DNA of 64,000 nucleotides from a bacterium (lineage in GTDB: Bacteria; Krumholzibacteriota; Krumholzibacteriia; LZORAL124-64-63), in the NCBI GenBank assembly GCA_024231905.1, contig JAAEQC010000207.1, forward strand, positions 18,582 through 82,581, given 5' to 3'. The notes beneath the pieces were generated by a model. It made no database searches. It was not told the origin of the DNA and worked only from the letters and a program-made list of their open reading frames with translations. This document shows, piece by piece, positions 24,426-33,255 of this stretch. Both the position numbers and the translations under genes were made by a program. The number at the start of each line of letters is the position of its first letter. The first letter of the stretch is position 1.

Positions 24426-25910
24426 ATGTCCCTGCTCCAAATGGCCCCCTTGGCCCTGCATCTGCTGGTCATGGTGGTGCTGTCGATCTACTCGTGCCAC
24501 GCCTACGTGATGGTCGCTCTCTACTGGCGTCAGCGCCGGCGCTTGGGCCATGTCCCGCCGCTGCCCACTCCCGCGGTCTGGCCCACCGTCACCGTGCAGC
24601 TGCCCATCTACAACGAGAAGTACGTGGTGGCGCGCCTCGTGGACGCCGTCTGCCGGCTGGACTATCCCCGCGACCGCCTCGAAGTCCAGGTCCTGGACGA
24701 CTCCACCGACGAGACAGCGCAACTGGCCCGGGATCTCGTGGACCGGTGGCGCGCCCGCGGCGTGGACATCCATTACCTCCACCGCACCGACCGCACGGGC
24801 TACAAGGCCGGCGCCCTCAAGGCAGGACTCGACACGGCTACAGGCGAATTCCTGGCCCTCTTCGACGCCGACTTCGTGCCGGCTCCCGACTTCCTGCGCG
24901 CCATCATGCCCCGCTTCGACGCCCCGGACATCGGCGCCGTGCAGGCCCGCTGGGGCCACCTCAACGACGGCACCAGCGCCCTGACCCGCGCCCTGGCCAT
25001 CGGTCTGGACGCCCACTTCGTCGTCGAACACGCCGCCCGCAACGCCTCGGGGTTGTTCATCAACTTCAACGGCACCGCCGGCGTGTGGCGCAAGGAGACC
25101 ATCGTCAGCGCCGGCAACTGGCAGGCCGACACCCTCACCGAGGATCTCGACCTCTCCTACCGGGCCCAGCTCCGCGGTTGGCGTTTCCGCTACGCCGACG
25201 ACGTGGTCTGCCCCGCCGAGATCCCTGCCGAAGTGGATGGTCTCAAGAGCCAGCAGTACCGCTGGACCAAGGGCGCCATCCAGACCGCCCGCAAGATCCT
25301 GCCCCGGCTGTGGCGCCAACCGGACCTGGGCCTCCTGGTGAAGCTCGAAGGCACCGTCCACCTGACCCACAACATCGTCTTCCCGGTGATGCTCACCCTG
25401 TCGCTGCTGTCGCTGCCCCTGCTCTTCCTGCGCGAGACCGTGGACGCATCGCGCGCCTACTTCATGTGGGCGTCGGTGTTCCTGGTCTGGGCCGTGAGCT
25501 ACCCGCTCTTCTACGCCGTGGCCCAGCGGCGCATCCACCCGGACTGGCGGCGGCGCCTGCTCCACCTGCCGGGCTTGATGGCCTGCGCCGTGGGCATGTC
25601 CCTGATCAACACCCGGGCCGTGGTGAGCGGGTTGCTCAACCGCGTCAGTCCCTTCGTGCGTACGCCCAAGTACGACCTGACCAACCGGCGCGGTTCCTGG
25701 ACCGACAAGCAGTACCGGGCGCGGATCGACAACACCGCGGTCATGGAACTGGTGCTGGCGTTGTACCTGGCCGTCAGCCTGGCCTACGGTGCGACCCACG
25801 GACAACTGGCGGTGTTGCCGTTCCTGGCTCTGCCGGTGTGGGGGTTCGCCTGGATCGGGTGGTTATCGCTCCGGAATTCGCTCCAGCCGCGGGTGGGCGG
25901 CGATGGCTGA
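24426..25910 (+). CDS. Processive GT2 glycosyltransferase (cellulose synthase-like)
   Basis: 494 aa. An N-terminal membrane helix (~5-30) is followed by a GT2 catalytic domain with 'VQLPIYNEKYVVARL', 'VLDDSTDET', 'LFDADFVP' (DxD), 'TLTEDLDLSYR' (catalytic Asp) and 'QQYRWTKG' (QxxRW). This full set marks processive enzymes of the cellulose synthase/CslA type. Four or five C-terminal helices follow. It should polymerise a beta-linked polysaccharide or glycolipid at the inner membrane using a nucleotide sugar. ATG 24426 has GGAGA upstream; an earlier in-frame start would lie in the 3' end of the upstream gene. Its stop overlaps the next gene by 8 bp (ATGGCTGA). Confidence 0.9.
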   Translation: MSLLQMAPLALHLLVMVVLSIYSCHAYVMVALYWRQRRRLGHVPPLPTPAVWPTVTVQLPIYNEKYVVARLVDAVCRLDYPRDRLEVQVLDDSTDETAQLARDLVDRWRARGVDIHYLHRTDRTGYKAGALKAGLDTATGEFLALFDADFVPAPDFLRAIMPRFDAPDIGAVQARWGHLNDGTSALTRALAIGLDAHFVVEHAARNASGLFINFNGTAGVWRKETIVSAGNWQADTLTEDLDLSYRAQLRGWRFRYADDVVCPAEIPAEVDGLKSQQYRWTKGAIQTARKILPRLWRQPDLGLLVKLEGTVHLTHNIVFPVMLTLSLLSLPLLFLRETVDASRAYFMWASVFLVWAVSYPLFYAVAQRRIHPDWRRRLLHLPGLMACAVGMSLINTRAVVSGLLNRVSPFVRTPKYDLTNRRGSWTDKQYRARIDNTAVMELVLALYLAVSLAYGATHGQLAVLPFLALPVWGFAWIGWLSLRNSLQPRVGGDG

Positions 25911-26598
25911 GCGCCGCGGCAGTTGGCCGGCCCTGGTTCTGAGCTGCCTGGTCCTGGGCTACCTGATCCTTGGAGCCACCGCCGCGTTGAGCAGCGTGCT
26001 TGACCCTGCGGACGCCACCCTCCGCCGAACCTTGCCCCCGTGCGCGGACCCGGCCTCCGCTTGCTTCGATTTCGAGGGCGAAGGCGTCGAAGGCTGGGAG
26101 AGTCCTGACTGGTTCGACGACCATGACCGGCTCGTGGCCTGCGACCTGGACGTGGTGCGGCGACCGCTCGGCGCCGACGGCCACGCTCTGCGGCTGGGCT
26201 TCGAGCTGCCCTCTCTGCCCTGGAGCGCCACGGCCATCCGCTTCACCGGGCCCGTCGATCTGCGTGCGTATCACCAATTGTCGGTCGACGTCCTTCTGCC
26301 GCGGGAAATTCCGGGCTGCGCGGTATCGGCGCGCGTCATCCTCCGTGCCGGCGACGCCTGGACCTGGTACGAGATCAAGAAGCGGATCCGGCTCGAGCCC
26401 GGCCAATGGGTCACCGTGACGACGCCGCTGGTGGCCGACGCCGGGGACCTGGATATCTGGGGGGAAAGCACCGCGTCCCTGCTCGCCGACATGTCCACCG
26501 TGCAGGAGATCATGATCAGAGTGGAGTTCGCGACTGCGGGCCAGCGGGGCCCGGACCGTAGCGAGATCCTGATCGATCATGTGACGTTGACGCCCTGA
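25903..26598 (+). CDS. Membrane-anchored carbohydrate-binding-like protein
   Basis: 231 aa. A single N-terminal hydrophobic segment (~8-28) anchors a periplasmic beta-sandwich with 'CFDFEGEGVEGWESPDWF', 'LRLGFELPSLPWSATAIRF', 'LSVDVLLPR' and 'ILIDHVTL'. This is the pattern of galactose-binding/CBM11-like (CIA30) jelly rolls. It overlaps the GT2 gene by 8 bp, implying translational coupling and a shared job in making or exporting the polysaccharide. Binding to the nascent glycan is an inference. No catalytic residues seen. Confidence 0.7.
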   Translation: MAERRGSWPALVLSCLVLGYLILGATAALSSVLDPADATLRRTLPPCADPASACFDFEGEGVEGWESPDWFDDHDRLVACDLDVVRRPLGADGHALRLGFELPSLPWSATAIRFTGPVDLRAYHQLSVDVLLPREIPGCAVSARVILRAGDAWTWYEIKKRIRLEPGQWVTVTTPLVADAGDLDIWGESTASLLADMSTVQEIMIRVEFATAGQRGPDRSEILIDHVTLTP

Positions 26599-26699
26599 CG
26601 GCCGAACGCCGCAGCGAAACCTGTTATTTCTCATCCCATGGTCTATTCTGGTCGATGATCCGGCGACGGACAGGACCCGTGACCCCACCAAGGTGAACC

Positions 26700-27134
26700 A
26701 TGACCGACAGCGCCGACCAGGTACGGATGCCGGATGCCGGCGGCGGGCCCAACGCCCCCCACCCCGTGCGCCGCTTCCTGCCCTTGATCGGCCTGGCCGT
26801 GGTCCTGCGCTCGGCGGCGGCGATCCTCGCCAAGCAGGCGGCGATCGTCAGCGTCGGCGGCGGCGTGACCGGACTGGTCATCAACCCCTGGCTGGTGGCC
26901 GAAGTGGTCGTCCTCGGTCTGCAGGCGATCGTCTGGTCGGCCGTGCTGCGGCGCGCGCCCCTGACCTACGCCTACCCGTTTCTCGGCCTGACCTTCGTCA
27001 TCAATCTGGCGGCGGCACGTTTCGTCTTCGGCGAGGCGATCCGGCTGCAACACATGGCCGGAGTGGGGATCATCATGGCGGGCGTTCTGGTCATGGGACT
27101 GGAAACGGGGAGGCGGGCGTCATCACACAGCTGA
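26700..27134 (+). CDS. Half-size EamA/SMR-type transporter subunit A
   Basis: 144 aa with four membrane helices after a ~24-residue cytoplasmic start. Motifs such as 'ILAKQAAIVS' and 'TYAYPFLGLTFVINLAAARFVFGE' resemble ArnE/ArnF and EmrE-like four-helix proteins, which act as dimers. Its last codons overlap the probable start of a second four-helix gene, so the pair likely forms a heterodimeric flippase for an undecaprenyl-linked sugar. Neighbours (WbqC, polyprenyl-P glycosyltransferase) support a glycolipid substrate over a drug, but this is inference. AAGGTG lies before the ATG. Confidence 0.8.
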   Translation: MTDSADQVRMPDAGGGPNAPHPVRRFLPLIGLAVVLRSAAAILAKQAAIVSVGGGVTGLVINPWLVAEVVVLGLQAIVWSAVLRRAPLTYAYPFLGLTFVINLAAARFVFGEAIRLQHMAGVGIIMAGVLVMGLETGRRASSHS

Positions 27135-27469
27135 CGGCATACTCCCACGAGATCGCCCTGGCCGTGTCCATCGTGGTGGTGGTCCTGTCCCAGCTCCTGC
27201 TGCGCGAAGGGGCCAAGGGCACGCGTTCCCCCCTGGCGGCCGTGCTCGCGCCGCGCACCCTGGCCGGTTACGCCTTGATGGGCATCGTCGTCCTGACCAT
27301 GATCTACGCCATGCAGAAGATTCCCCTGCGGACGGCCACGGTGTGGAACTCGTCGGTCTTCATCCTGACGCCGCTGGCGGCCCGGGTGTTCCTGAAGGAC
27401 CCGCTGAACGGCCGCATGGCAGGCGCCGCGCTGCTCATAGTCGCCGGCATCGTCGTTTTTTCGATTTGA
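27131..27469 (+). CDS. Half-size EamA/SMR-type transporter subunit B, non-canonical start
   Basis: About 112 aa with four helices: 'IALAVSIVVVVLSQLLLREGAKG', 'LAGYALMGIVVLTMIYAM', 'VWNSSVFILTPLAARVFLKDPL' and 'MAGAALLIVAGIVVF'. Size and order match one EmrE-like protomer. No ATG, GTG or TTG lies at a sensible N-terminus. CTG 27131 overlaps the TGA of subunit A in a CTGA junction. An ATC at 27122, 8 nt after GGGGAGG (27107-27113), is the alternative. Either start gives a normal N-terminus. It probably works as a heterodimer with the preceding gene in lipid-linked sugar translocation. Confidence 0.75.
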   Translation: MTAYSHEIALAVSIVVVVLSQLLLREGAKGTRSPLAAVLAPRTLAGYALMGIVVLTMIYAMQKIPLRTATVWNSSVFILTPLAARVFLKDPLNGRMAGAALLIVAGIVVFSI

Positions 27470-27482
27470 CCCGGAGTAGCCG

Positions 27483-28190
27483 ATGTCCAAGAAACTCGCC
27501 ATCCTCCAGTCCAACTACATCCCGTGGAAGGGCTACTTCGATCTCATGAACTCCGTAGACGAGTTCATCCTCTACGACGACGTGCAGTACACGAAGAACG
27601 ACTGGCGCAACCGGAACCGGATCCAGACTCCCGACGGGCCCAAGTGGCTGACCATACCCGTGAGCGCCAAGGGACGCCTGTCCCAGGCCCTGAAGATCCG
27701 GGAGGTGGAGGTGAGCGCCTCGGGAGCGGGCTGGAACCGCAAGCACTGGGGCACCATCAAGCAGAATTACGCCAAGGCGAAGCACTTCCGGCGGTATTCC
27801 GAACTGTTCGAAGATCTGTACCTGGGATCCGAGGAGACGAATCTGAGCCGCATCAACCACCGCTTCCTGACGGCCGTCTGCGGCATCCTCGGTATCGACA
27901 CGAAGCTGACCTGGTCCATGGATTACGAACTCGTCGACGGGCAGACCGAGCGGCTGGTCGACCTATGCCGCCGGACCGGGGCCACCGAGTACCTCTCCGG
28001 CCCCGCCGCCCGGGCCTACATGGACGAGGATCTCTTCGCCCAGGCGGGCGTCACCCTGCGCTACATGGACTACGCGGGTTATCCCGAGTACGACCAGCGC
28101 TGCACGCCCTTCGAGCACGCGGTGAGCGTCATCGACCTGATCTTCAACGAGGGACCGGACGCGCGCCGGTTCATGAAGAGTTTCGGGTAG
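27483..28190 (+). CDS. WbqC-family protein
   Basis: 235 aa, full length. Begins 'KKLAILQSNYIPWKGYFDLM' with 'FILYDDVQYTKNDWRNRN', the hallmark of the WbqC family found in O-antigen and exopolysaccharide clusters. The family fold is related to enzymes of unknown mechanism; roles in sugar or amino-sugar modification have been proposed. It begins 13 bp after the flippase half-gene, with a weak SD 'GGAG' before ATG, and converges on the CitE-like lyase gene with a 3-bp gap. Its context suggests work on the same glycan as the flanking glycosyltransferases. Confidence 0.9.
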   Translation: MSKKLAILQSNYIPWKGYFDLMNSVDEFILYDDVQYTKNDWRNRNRIQTPDGPKWLTIPVSAKGRLSQALKIREVEVSASGAGWNRKHWGTIKQNYAKAKHFRRYSELFEDLYLGSEETNLSRINHRFLTAVCGILGIDTKLTWSMDYELVDGQTERLVDLCRRTGATEYLSGPAARAYMDEDLFAQAGVTLRYMDYAGYPEYDQRCTPFEHAVSVIDLIFNEGPDARRFMKSFG

Positions 28191-28193
28191 GGT

Positions 28194-29111
28194 CTACTTG
28201 CCGTCGCCGGAGCGCTTCTCCAGCTCTCCGATGGCCCGGTGCCGATCCAGCACTCGCATGGCCGCCTTCAGGGTCGGCGGGGAGATGAACTTGCCGTCCA
28301 CGATGACCACGCCCATGCCCTGCTTCTCCGCCTCCACCGCCGCGGCGGCCACGTCATTGGCGAAGGTGATCTCTTCAGCGGTGGGCGAGTAGATCTCGTT
28401 GGCCACCGCCACCTGCTTGGGGCTGAGGACGACCATGCCGCCCATGCCCAGATTGCGCGCCCGCTTGGCGAAGGCCTCCAGGCCCTCGGTGTCGTGGACC
28501 TGGACGAATGGCGTGTCGATGGCCGCCACGCCCGCGGCCCGGGCCGCCAACGCCACCATCATCCGCGGATGGTGCAGGGAGATGTCCAGGTCCGTGTGCC
28601 GCGCGTCCATCCCCGCCAGGTAGTCCTCGCATCCGAACATCAGGCCCACCACCCGCGACGACGCGCAGGCGATCTCCTGGGTGTTCAGGACCGCGGCCGC
28701 CGTCTCGATCAGGGCGACGATGGAGAAATGACCCCGCGGCAGCTCCAGGTGCGATTCCATGAGGCTGAGCTGGGCGTCGAACTTCTTGATGTCGTCCCCG
28801 TCGAAGGCCATGGGGTAAACGAAGCCGTCCAGTTCCTTGCAGGCCACGGCGTCCAGGTCCTGCAGCGTCAGGCCCGAATCGATGGGATTGATGCGGACGA
28901 AGGTGGTCTTGGCCGCGTACCGGCCGGATTCCAAGGCGGTCCGGATGCAGGCGCGGGCCTCCTCCTTGTTCCTCGGGGGCACCGCGTCCTCCAGGTCGAA
29001 TACGATGCAGTCGGTAGCCGTACTCGGGGCCTTGTTCACCATCTTCTCGATGTGGCCGGGCACGAAGAGCAATGATCGCATGACCTGTCCGGTGTCGTTG
29101 GGCTCGCCCAT
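28194..29111 (-). CDS. HpcH/HpaI-CitE-type CoA-ester lyase
   Basis: 305 aa, normal for CitE-like/malyl-CoA lyase-family TIM barrels. Key blocks are 'SLLFVPGHIEKMVNKA', 'CIVFDLEDAVPP' (metal and CoA site), 'VRINPIDSG', 'VALIETAAAV' (catalytic Glu) and 'FGCEDYLAGMD' (metal-binding Glu/Asp). The family cleaves or condenses acyl-CoA with glyoxylate or oxaloacetate-type products (malyl-, methylmalyl-, citramalyl-CoA). ATG 29111 has GGGGAG 6 nt upstream; a GTG at 29117 overlaps the stop of the MaoC gene. Last gene of a four-gene operon with a glycosyltransferase and an acyltransferase, so it may process an acyl-CoA donor; its exact substrate cannot be read. Confidence 0.85.
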   Translation of the reverse strand: MGEPNDTGQVMRSLLFVPGHIEKMVNKAPSTATDCIVFDLEDAVPPRNKEEARACIRTALESGRYAAKTTFVRINPIDSGLTLQDLDAVACKELDGFVYPMAFDGDDIKKFDAQLSLMESHLELPRGHFSIVALIETAAAVLNTQEIACASSRVVGLMFGCEDYLAGMDARHTDLDISLHHPRMMVALAARAAGVAAIDTPFVQVHDTEGLEAFAKRARNLGMGGMVVLSPKQVAVANEIYSPTAEEITFANDVAAAAVEAEKQGMGVVIVDGKFISPPTLKAAMRVLDRHRAIGELEKRSGDGK

Positions 29112-29113
29112 GA

Positions 29114-29587
29114 TCACTCCCCTTCTTGCAGTCGCTTGGGCAGCAGAACCTTCCGGCGGAAGGTGAGAATCCGCTCGTCCTTCTGGTTGAAGGCGCGGGT
29201 CTCCACGTAGAGCACGCCGCGGTCGGGCTTACTGCGGGACGTGCGCACGTCCAGGACCTCGGTCTCGGCGCGCAGGGTGTCCCCCACGAAGACCGGGCCG
29301 TTGTGGACGACGGCCTCATATTCGAGATTGGCGATGGCCATGCCGCTGATGTCCGGCACGCTGAAGCCGGCCACCAGGCTCAGCACGTAGGTCCCGACCA
29401 CCAGGATCTTCCCGTGCTGCTGCTCCGCGGCATAGGCATGGTCCAGGTGCACCGGGTGGTGGTTCATGGTCAGCAGACAGAACAGATTGTTGTCCGATTC
29501 CGTCACCGTCTTGCGGGTGTTGTGTTCGACGACCTGGCCGGCCTCGAAGTCGTCCAGGGTCCTCTTGTACGACGGGTTCGGTATCAC
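29114..29587 (-). CDS. MaoC-family (R)-enoyl-CoA hydratase-like protein
   Basis: 157 aa, a single hot-dog fold. Contains 'TESDNNLFCLLTMNHHPVHLD', the MaoC hydratase motif with Asp and His equivalents, and 'GDTLRAETEVLD' of the second strand set. Members hydrate enoyl- or mesaconyl-type CoA esters. Its stop is nearly adjacent to the CitE-like lyase start, and 15 bp separate it from the upstream NeuD/PglD-like gene. With the lyase it would make a hydratase/lyase pair for a branched or dicarboxylic acyl-CoA, as in methylmalyl-CoA chemistry, though here in an envelope-glycan operon. ATG 29587 is used. Confidence 0.85.
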   Translation of the reverse strand: MIPNPSYKRTLDDFEAGQVVEHNTRKTVTESDNNLFCLLTMNHHPVHLDHAYAAEQQHGKILVVGTYVLSLVAGFSVPDISGMAIANLEYEAVVHNGPVFVGDTLRAETEVLDVRTSRSKPDRGVLYVETRAFNQKDERILTFRRKVLLPKRLQEGE

Positions 29588-29602
29588 GTCGGTCTCCCGG
29601 TT

Positions 29603-30274
29603 CTAGGCCAGTTCGCGTTGGGCGTCGCGGATCTTCTTGGCCGGGCTGCCGGCCCAGATCTCATAGGGCGGAATGCTCTTGAGCAGCACCGAGGCCATGC
29701 CCAGGGTGGAGCCCTGGCCCAAGGTGACTTCCTCCCGGATCGTCGCGTTCAGGCCCACGTGCGCGCCTTCCTCGATCTTCAGGTAGGCGCCGACGCAGCA
29801 CTGGGCCGCGAAGTGGCAGTGGTCCCCGATGTGGGTATTGTGTCCGATGGTCGCACCCAGCATCACCAGGTTGCATCGGCCGAACTTCGCACCGGGCGAC
29901 ACCACCACGCCCGGCATCAGGACCGAGCCCGGACCCACTTCGACGTTGCCGGGCAGATACACGGTAGGATGGATGAACGTCGCCAGCGAGGAGTCCGGCA
30001 GGTCCAGGTCCTCGAAGAGTTTGATGCGGGCGTCCTGTCCGTCGATCCGGTATATGGTATTAATAATCCGATACCCTTTTCGCGCCAACGCCGGCGCCTC
30101 GGACACAGGACCGAGCACCTTGTCGTCCTCGATCATGGCGCCCGGTTCCTCGCGGTCGTTGAGGTAGCCGGCCACCTCGTAGTCCTCGACACCGCGAGTC
30201 GCCGCTTCCCTGATGGCCGCCGCCACCACGGACCCGTTGCCCAGGCCCCCCAGAATCACTACCGGTTTCGTCAT
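29603..30274 (-). CDS. NeuD/PglD-type sugar O- or N-acyltransferase
   Basis: 223 aa. N-terminal Rossmann-like nucleotide-sugar domain ('VVILGGLGNGSVVAAAI', residues ~4-75), then a left-handed beta-helix of hexapeptide repeats (~100-205; 'VEVGPGSVLMPGVVVSPGA', 'GHNTHIGDHCHFAAQC') with the catalytic-type His in 'GATIGHNTHIGD'. Ends in 'IWAGSPAKKIRD', usual for the family. It transfers an acyl group from acyl-CoA to a sugar. ATG 30274 overlaps the stop of the upstream GT2 gene (ATGA), and the MaoC gene follows 15 bp later. The acyl donor could be supplied by the MaoC/CitE pair (inference). Confidence 0.9.
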   Translation of the reverse strand: MTKPVVILGGLGNGSVVAAAIREAATRGVEDYEVAGYLNDREEPGAMIEDDKVLGPVSEAPALARKGYRIINTIYRIDGQDARIKLFEDLDLPDSSLATFIHPTVYLPGNVEVGPGSVLMPGVVVSPGAKFGRCNLVMLGATIGHNTHIGDHCHFAAQCCVGAYLKIEEGAHVGLNATIREEVTLGQGSTLGMASVLLKSIPPYEIWAGSPAKKIRDAQRELA

Positions 30275-31257
30275 TGCTCGTCCCGCATGGGTTTGGGTTC
30301 CGTGATCTTGGGCGGCTCGAAGCGGCTGCGCATGTAGTCCACGATGTACTTGGGGCGACCGCGGGTCTCGTTGTAGATCCGGCTGATGTACTGCCCGAAC
30401 AGGCCCAGGATCAGGAAGTTCAGGCCGAACAGGAACAGGAGGATCGTGATGAGACTCGTCCAGCCCGGCAAGGTCGTGACGCCGATGATCCGCTGCAGCG
30501 CGTAGTAGATGCCGCTCAGGATACTGAGGATCGACAGGACCATGCCCATGGTGATGGAGAAGTTGATGGGCAGGTCCGAGTAGCTGAAGATCCGGTCCAT
30601 GGCCAGGGTGACCATCTTGCGGAAAGTATAGCCGCTGGCCCCGGCGGCCCGGGGGTCCCGGTCCAGTTCCACGAGCACGTGGTCGAAGCCCATCCAGTGC
30701 AGGAGTCCGAGGGAGGTGCCCGTGTGCTCGGGGATCCGCCGCAGCTCGTGGACCGCCTCCTGGCGGATGACCCGGAAGACTCCCATGCCGGGCACGATCT
30801 TCACGGAGCTGACGCGGTTGGTCGTCCACTGGAAGAGCCGGGACATGGCCGTCTTGACCTTACTGTCCTTGCGGGTCTTCCACTGGGACACGGCCATGTG
30901 GACGTTGTTGCCGATCATGGCCTCGATGAGCGTGCGGATGTCCTCGGGCCGGTCCTGGAGGTCCGAGTCCATGAGGACGACCAGGTCCTTGCGGGCCAGC
31001 TGGAGGCCGGCGGACAGGGAGTTGGCCTGGCCGAAGTTCCGGGCGAAGGTGATGACCTGGAAACGGGACTCCCGCCGGGCCATCTCCATGAGGATCTCGT
31101 GGGAGCGGTCGGCGCTCCCGTCGTCCACGAGAATGACTTCCCAATCGGCGGTCAGGGCCTCCAGACTCGCCACCAGACGCTCTTCCAGCAGGTGCAGCAC
31201 ATCCTCGTCGTTGTAGACGCCGATGACCACCGAGATGCTGTACGGAAAACGGTCCAT
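30271..31257 (-). CDS. Polyprenyl-phosphate glycosyltransferase (GtrB/ArnC-like GT2)
   Basis: 328 aa. GT2 domain with 'SVVIGVYNDEDVLHLLEERL', 'EVILVDDGSADRSHEIL', 'FARNFGQANSLSAGL' and 'VVLMDSDLQDRPEDI' (DxD-type site), followed by two C-terminal helices (~235-257 and ~270-295) and an amphipathic tail. This is the dolichol-phosphate-mannose-synthase/GtrB/ArnC pattern: it transfers a sugar from a nucleotide to undecaprenyl phosphate at the inner membrane. First gene of the operon GT2-NeuD-MaoC-CitE, coupled to the next by ATGA. The flippase pair on the other side of WbqC may translocate its product. Confidence 0.9.
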   Translation of the reverse strand: MDRFPYSISVVIGVYNDEDVLHLLEERLVASLEALTADWEVILVDDGSADRSHEILMEMARRESRFQVITFARNFGQANSLSAGLQLARKDLVVLMDSDLQDRPEDIRTLIEAMIGNNVHMAVSQWKTRKDSKVKTAMSRLFQWTTNRVSSVKIVPGMGVFRVIRQEAVHELRRIPEHTGTSLGLLHWMGFDHVLVELDRDPRAAGASGYTFRKMVTLAMDRIFSYSDLPINFSITMGMVLSILSILSGIYYALQRIIGVTTLPGWTSLITILLFLFGLNFLILGLFGQYISRIYNETRGRPKYIVDYMRSRFEPPKITEPKPMRDEQ

Positions 31258-31351
31258 TTACCACTCGATCATTGGTTTCCGTCGGATTTACGGGTGTCGG
31301 CCGGGGTCGGCCGGCACCCCGCGTCGAGAATGACGGGACGCCCCGCGACTG

Positions 31352-33082
31352 TCAAGAGTCGCCGGTTTCCCGGTCCTGCGGCGCCTTGGCTCCACTCCCA
31401 TGTCTGATCATTCTGATCTCGTAGACGCTGGTTCTCGCGCTCAGCTTGCGGATCTCCACGACCTTCGTTCTCCACCGATGGGTGGCTTGCACGTACCGCA
31501 CCAGGAGGCGGGCCAGGTACCCGCTGGAGACCACGTAGGCGCGATCACCCTGGACCAGCTTCGGGATGACACCCCGCCCGTGCTTGATGTTGTGCTCCCC
31601 GAGGAATTCGTAGAACCGTGGCGAGAAGATCCGCCAACCGCCGGGCACCGAGGGCAAGCGGTTCTTGTGGACCCGCAACGGGTCCTGGAACTGGGCGCCC
31701 AGAGACGATCCCGCCTGCATCAGCAGGAAGGTCGGCTCCAGGGCCCTGATCTCGTCGATGCACCGGTAGTACTCGACCTGCTTGGTGCTTCTGCGGGCCG
31801 TGGTGGCCGCCGTCACCGGGACTTCCGTCACGGCGATGGCCAGCAGAATAGCGGACACGGGCACCAGGTATCTGGCCGCCGGTGAAGGACCGCCGGCGTC
31901 GGGAGTTTCCTCCCGGCCGATCCCGTCCCGGAACACCAGAAAGAACGCCAGCAACACCATGCCCAGGAAGAGAGGGAAAGCCACCCGGTCGGGAAAATGC
32001 AGGTACGTGGCCATGACCGCTCCGCCCACCAGCACGGCGCCGGCCTGGGCGATCTGCAGGAGTCCCGCCCAGCGCTGCTGACGGAGGAACGTGAAGGTCG
32101 CCAGGGCCGTCAGCACGATCCAGAATCGCCAGTACTCGGCCAGGATCTCCAGGCACTCGCCGGCGATGGCGCCGTACATGATGCCGTTGTCGTCGGGCAA
32201 CGGCACCGAGTGCTCGAAGATGTTGTTCATGGTCTCGGTGTTGTACTTCCGCTCATCGAAGAACACCCAGTTCATCAGCATCCGGTAGTCGATGTAGCTC
32301 CAGCGGTTGGCCTGCAGAATGTCGGGATTCTCGTCGTTCAAGTGGGCCACGGGGAAGTCGTGGAACCGGCCACGCAGGGTGTTCCACTCCTTGTATTCCC
32401 GGTACTCGTCACTCAGGCCGTAGGTCCTGATCCCCACGTCGACGCCATACAGCAACGCCAGCGGCAGGAGGAACACGACGAAGCTGCGCACCGAGGTCCG
32501 CAGACGGGTGAGGGCCTCGAATCCCACCGCTACCGCCCCGAAGAGCAGGACCGCGTTCAGTCCCATGGTGCGGACCAGGTAGGAGAACGCGAACAGGAAT
32601 CCCAGGCCCAGCAGGACCAGGATCCGCGGCCGCTCCGTCGAGCGCTGATACACCATCAGGGCCAGGAGGCACGAGAAGCCGATCATCATGCTGGCCGCGT
32701 TGTAGCTGAGGGTCACGATGAAGTTGGCGAAGAAGACCAGCACCAGCGCGAAGGCGCCGGACTTCAGCCAGCGGTTCCGGCAGAGGATGTCGAGGGAGAC
32801 CAGGGTCAGGTAGAGAGCCGCGCCCGTGATGAAGTACAGCACGAGACCGTACCAGGGGATCGAGTCCGACACGTCCAGGTAGAGGAACGACAGGACCTTC
32901 CCCAGCAGGACCGACATGAACGACACCGTGTGGCCGTACTGCAAGTCATACAGGATGCCCAGGTTGTCGTTCTCCAGGTAGGTCTGGCGGAAGGCCGCCA
33001 ACAGCACGAGAACATAGAGCGCAGAGAACGCGAGCAGGGCGACGGGCCGCGAAGGGCGCTTGCTGGTGACGCCGGAAACCAA
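31352..33082 (-). CDS. Multi-pass membrane protein, GT-C-like
   Basis: About 576 aa with ten or more hydrophobic helices over residues ~10-440, then a ~130-residue soluble C-terminal domain. The first extracytoplasmic loop has 'YLENDNLGIL', an acidic pattern in the place where GT-C glycosyltransferases keep their catalytic Asp/Glu. I do not recognise a named family. With the nearby polyprenyl-P glycosyltransferase and flippase pair it could be the third component that moves the lipid-linked sugar to a surface polymer (inference). Start uncertain: TTG 33082 is 9 nt after GGAGG; GTG 33091 is adjacent to that SD; an ATG at 33199 gives an atypical N-terminal extension. Confidence 0.7.
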   Translation of the reverse strand: MVSGVTSKRPSRPVALLAFSALYVLVLLAAFRQTYLENDNLGILYDLQYGHTVSFMSVLLGKVLSFLYLDVSDSIPWYGLVLYFITGAALYLTLVSLDILCRNRWLKSGAFALVLVFFANFIVTLSYNAASMMIGFSCLLALMVYQRSTERPRILVLLGLGFLFAFSYLVRTMGLNAVLLFGAVAVGFEALTRLRTSVRSFVVFLLPLALLYGVDVGIRTYGLSDEYREYKEWNTLRGRFHDFPVAHLNDENPDILQANRWSYIDYRMLMNWVFFDERKYNTETMNNIFEHSVPLPDDNGIMYGAIAGECLEILAEYWRFWIVLTALATFTFLRQQRWAGLLQIAQAGAVLVGGAVMATYLHFPDRVAFPLFLGMVLLAFFLVFRDGIGREETPDAGGPSPAARYLVPVSAILLAIAVTEVPVTAATTARRSTKQVEYYRCIDEIRALEPTFLLMQAGSSLGAQFQDPLRVHKNRLPSVPGGWRIFSPRFYEFLGEHNIKHGRGVIPKLVQGDRAYVVSSGYLARLLVRYVQATHRWRTKVVEIRKLSARTSVYEIRMIRHGSGAKAPQDRETGDS

Positions 33083-33255
33083 AGCCTTCACCCTCCAAAG
33101 CGAAAATGACCAAGCATCCTGTCGGGTCGTGGAATAGCGGTCGAACGGATGGTGAAGGCACCAGGAACCATTATAACCGGCCCGGGGAGGTGATTTCACT
33201 CCCTAAATCGGTTGTTTCCAGCGATCTGAGGCGCCCGGCCGTTGCGAGCAGGGTT

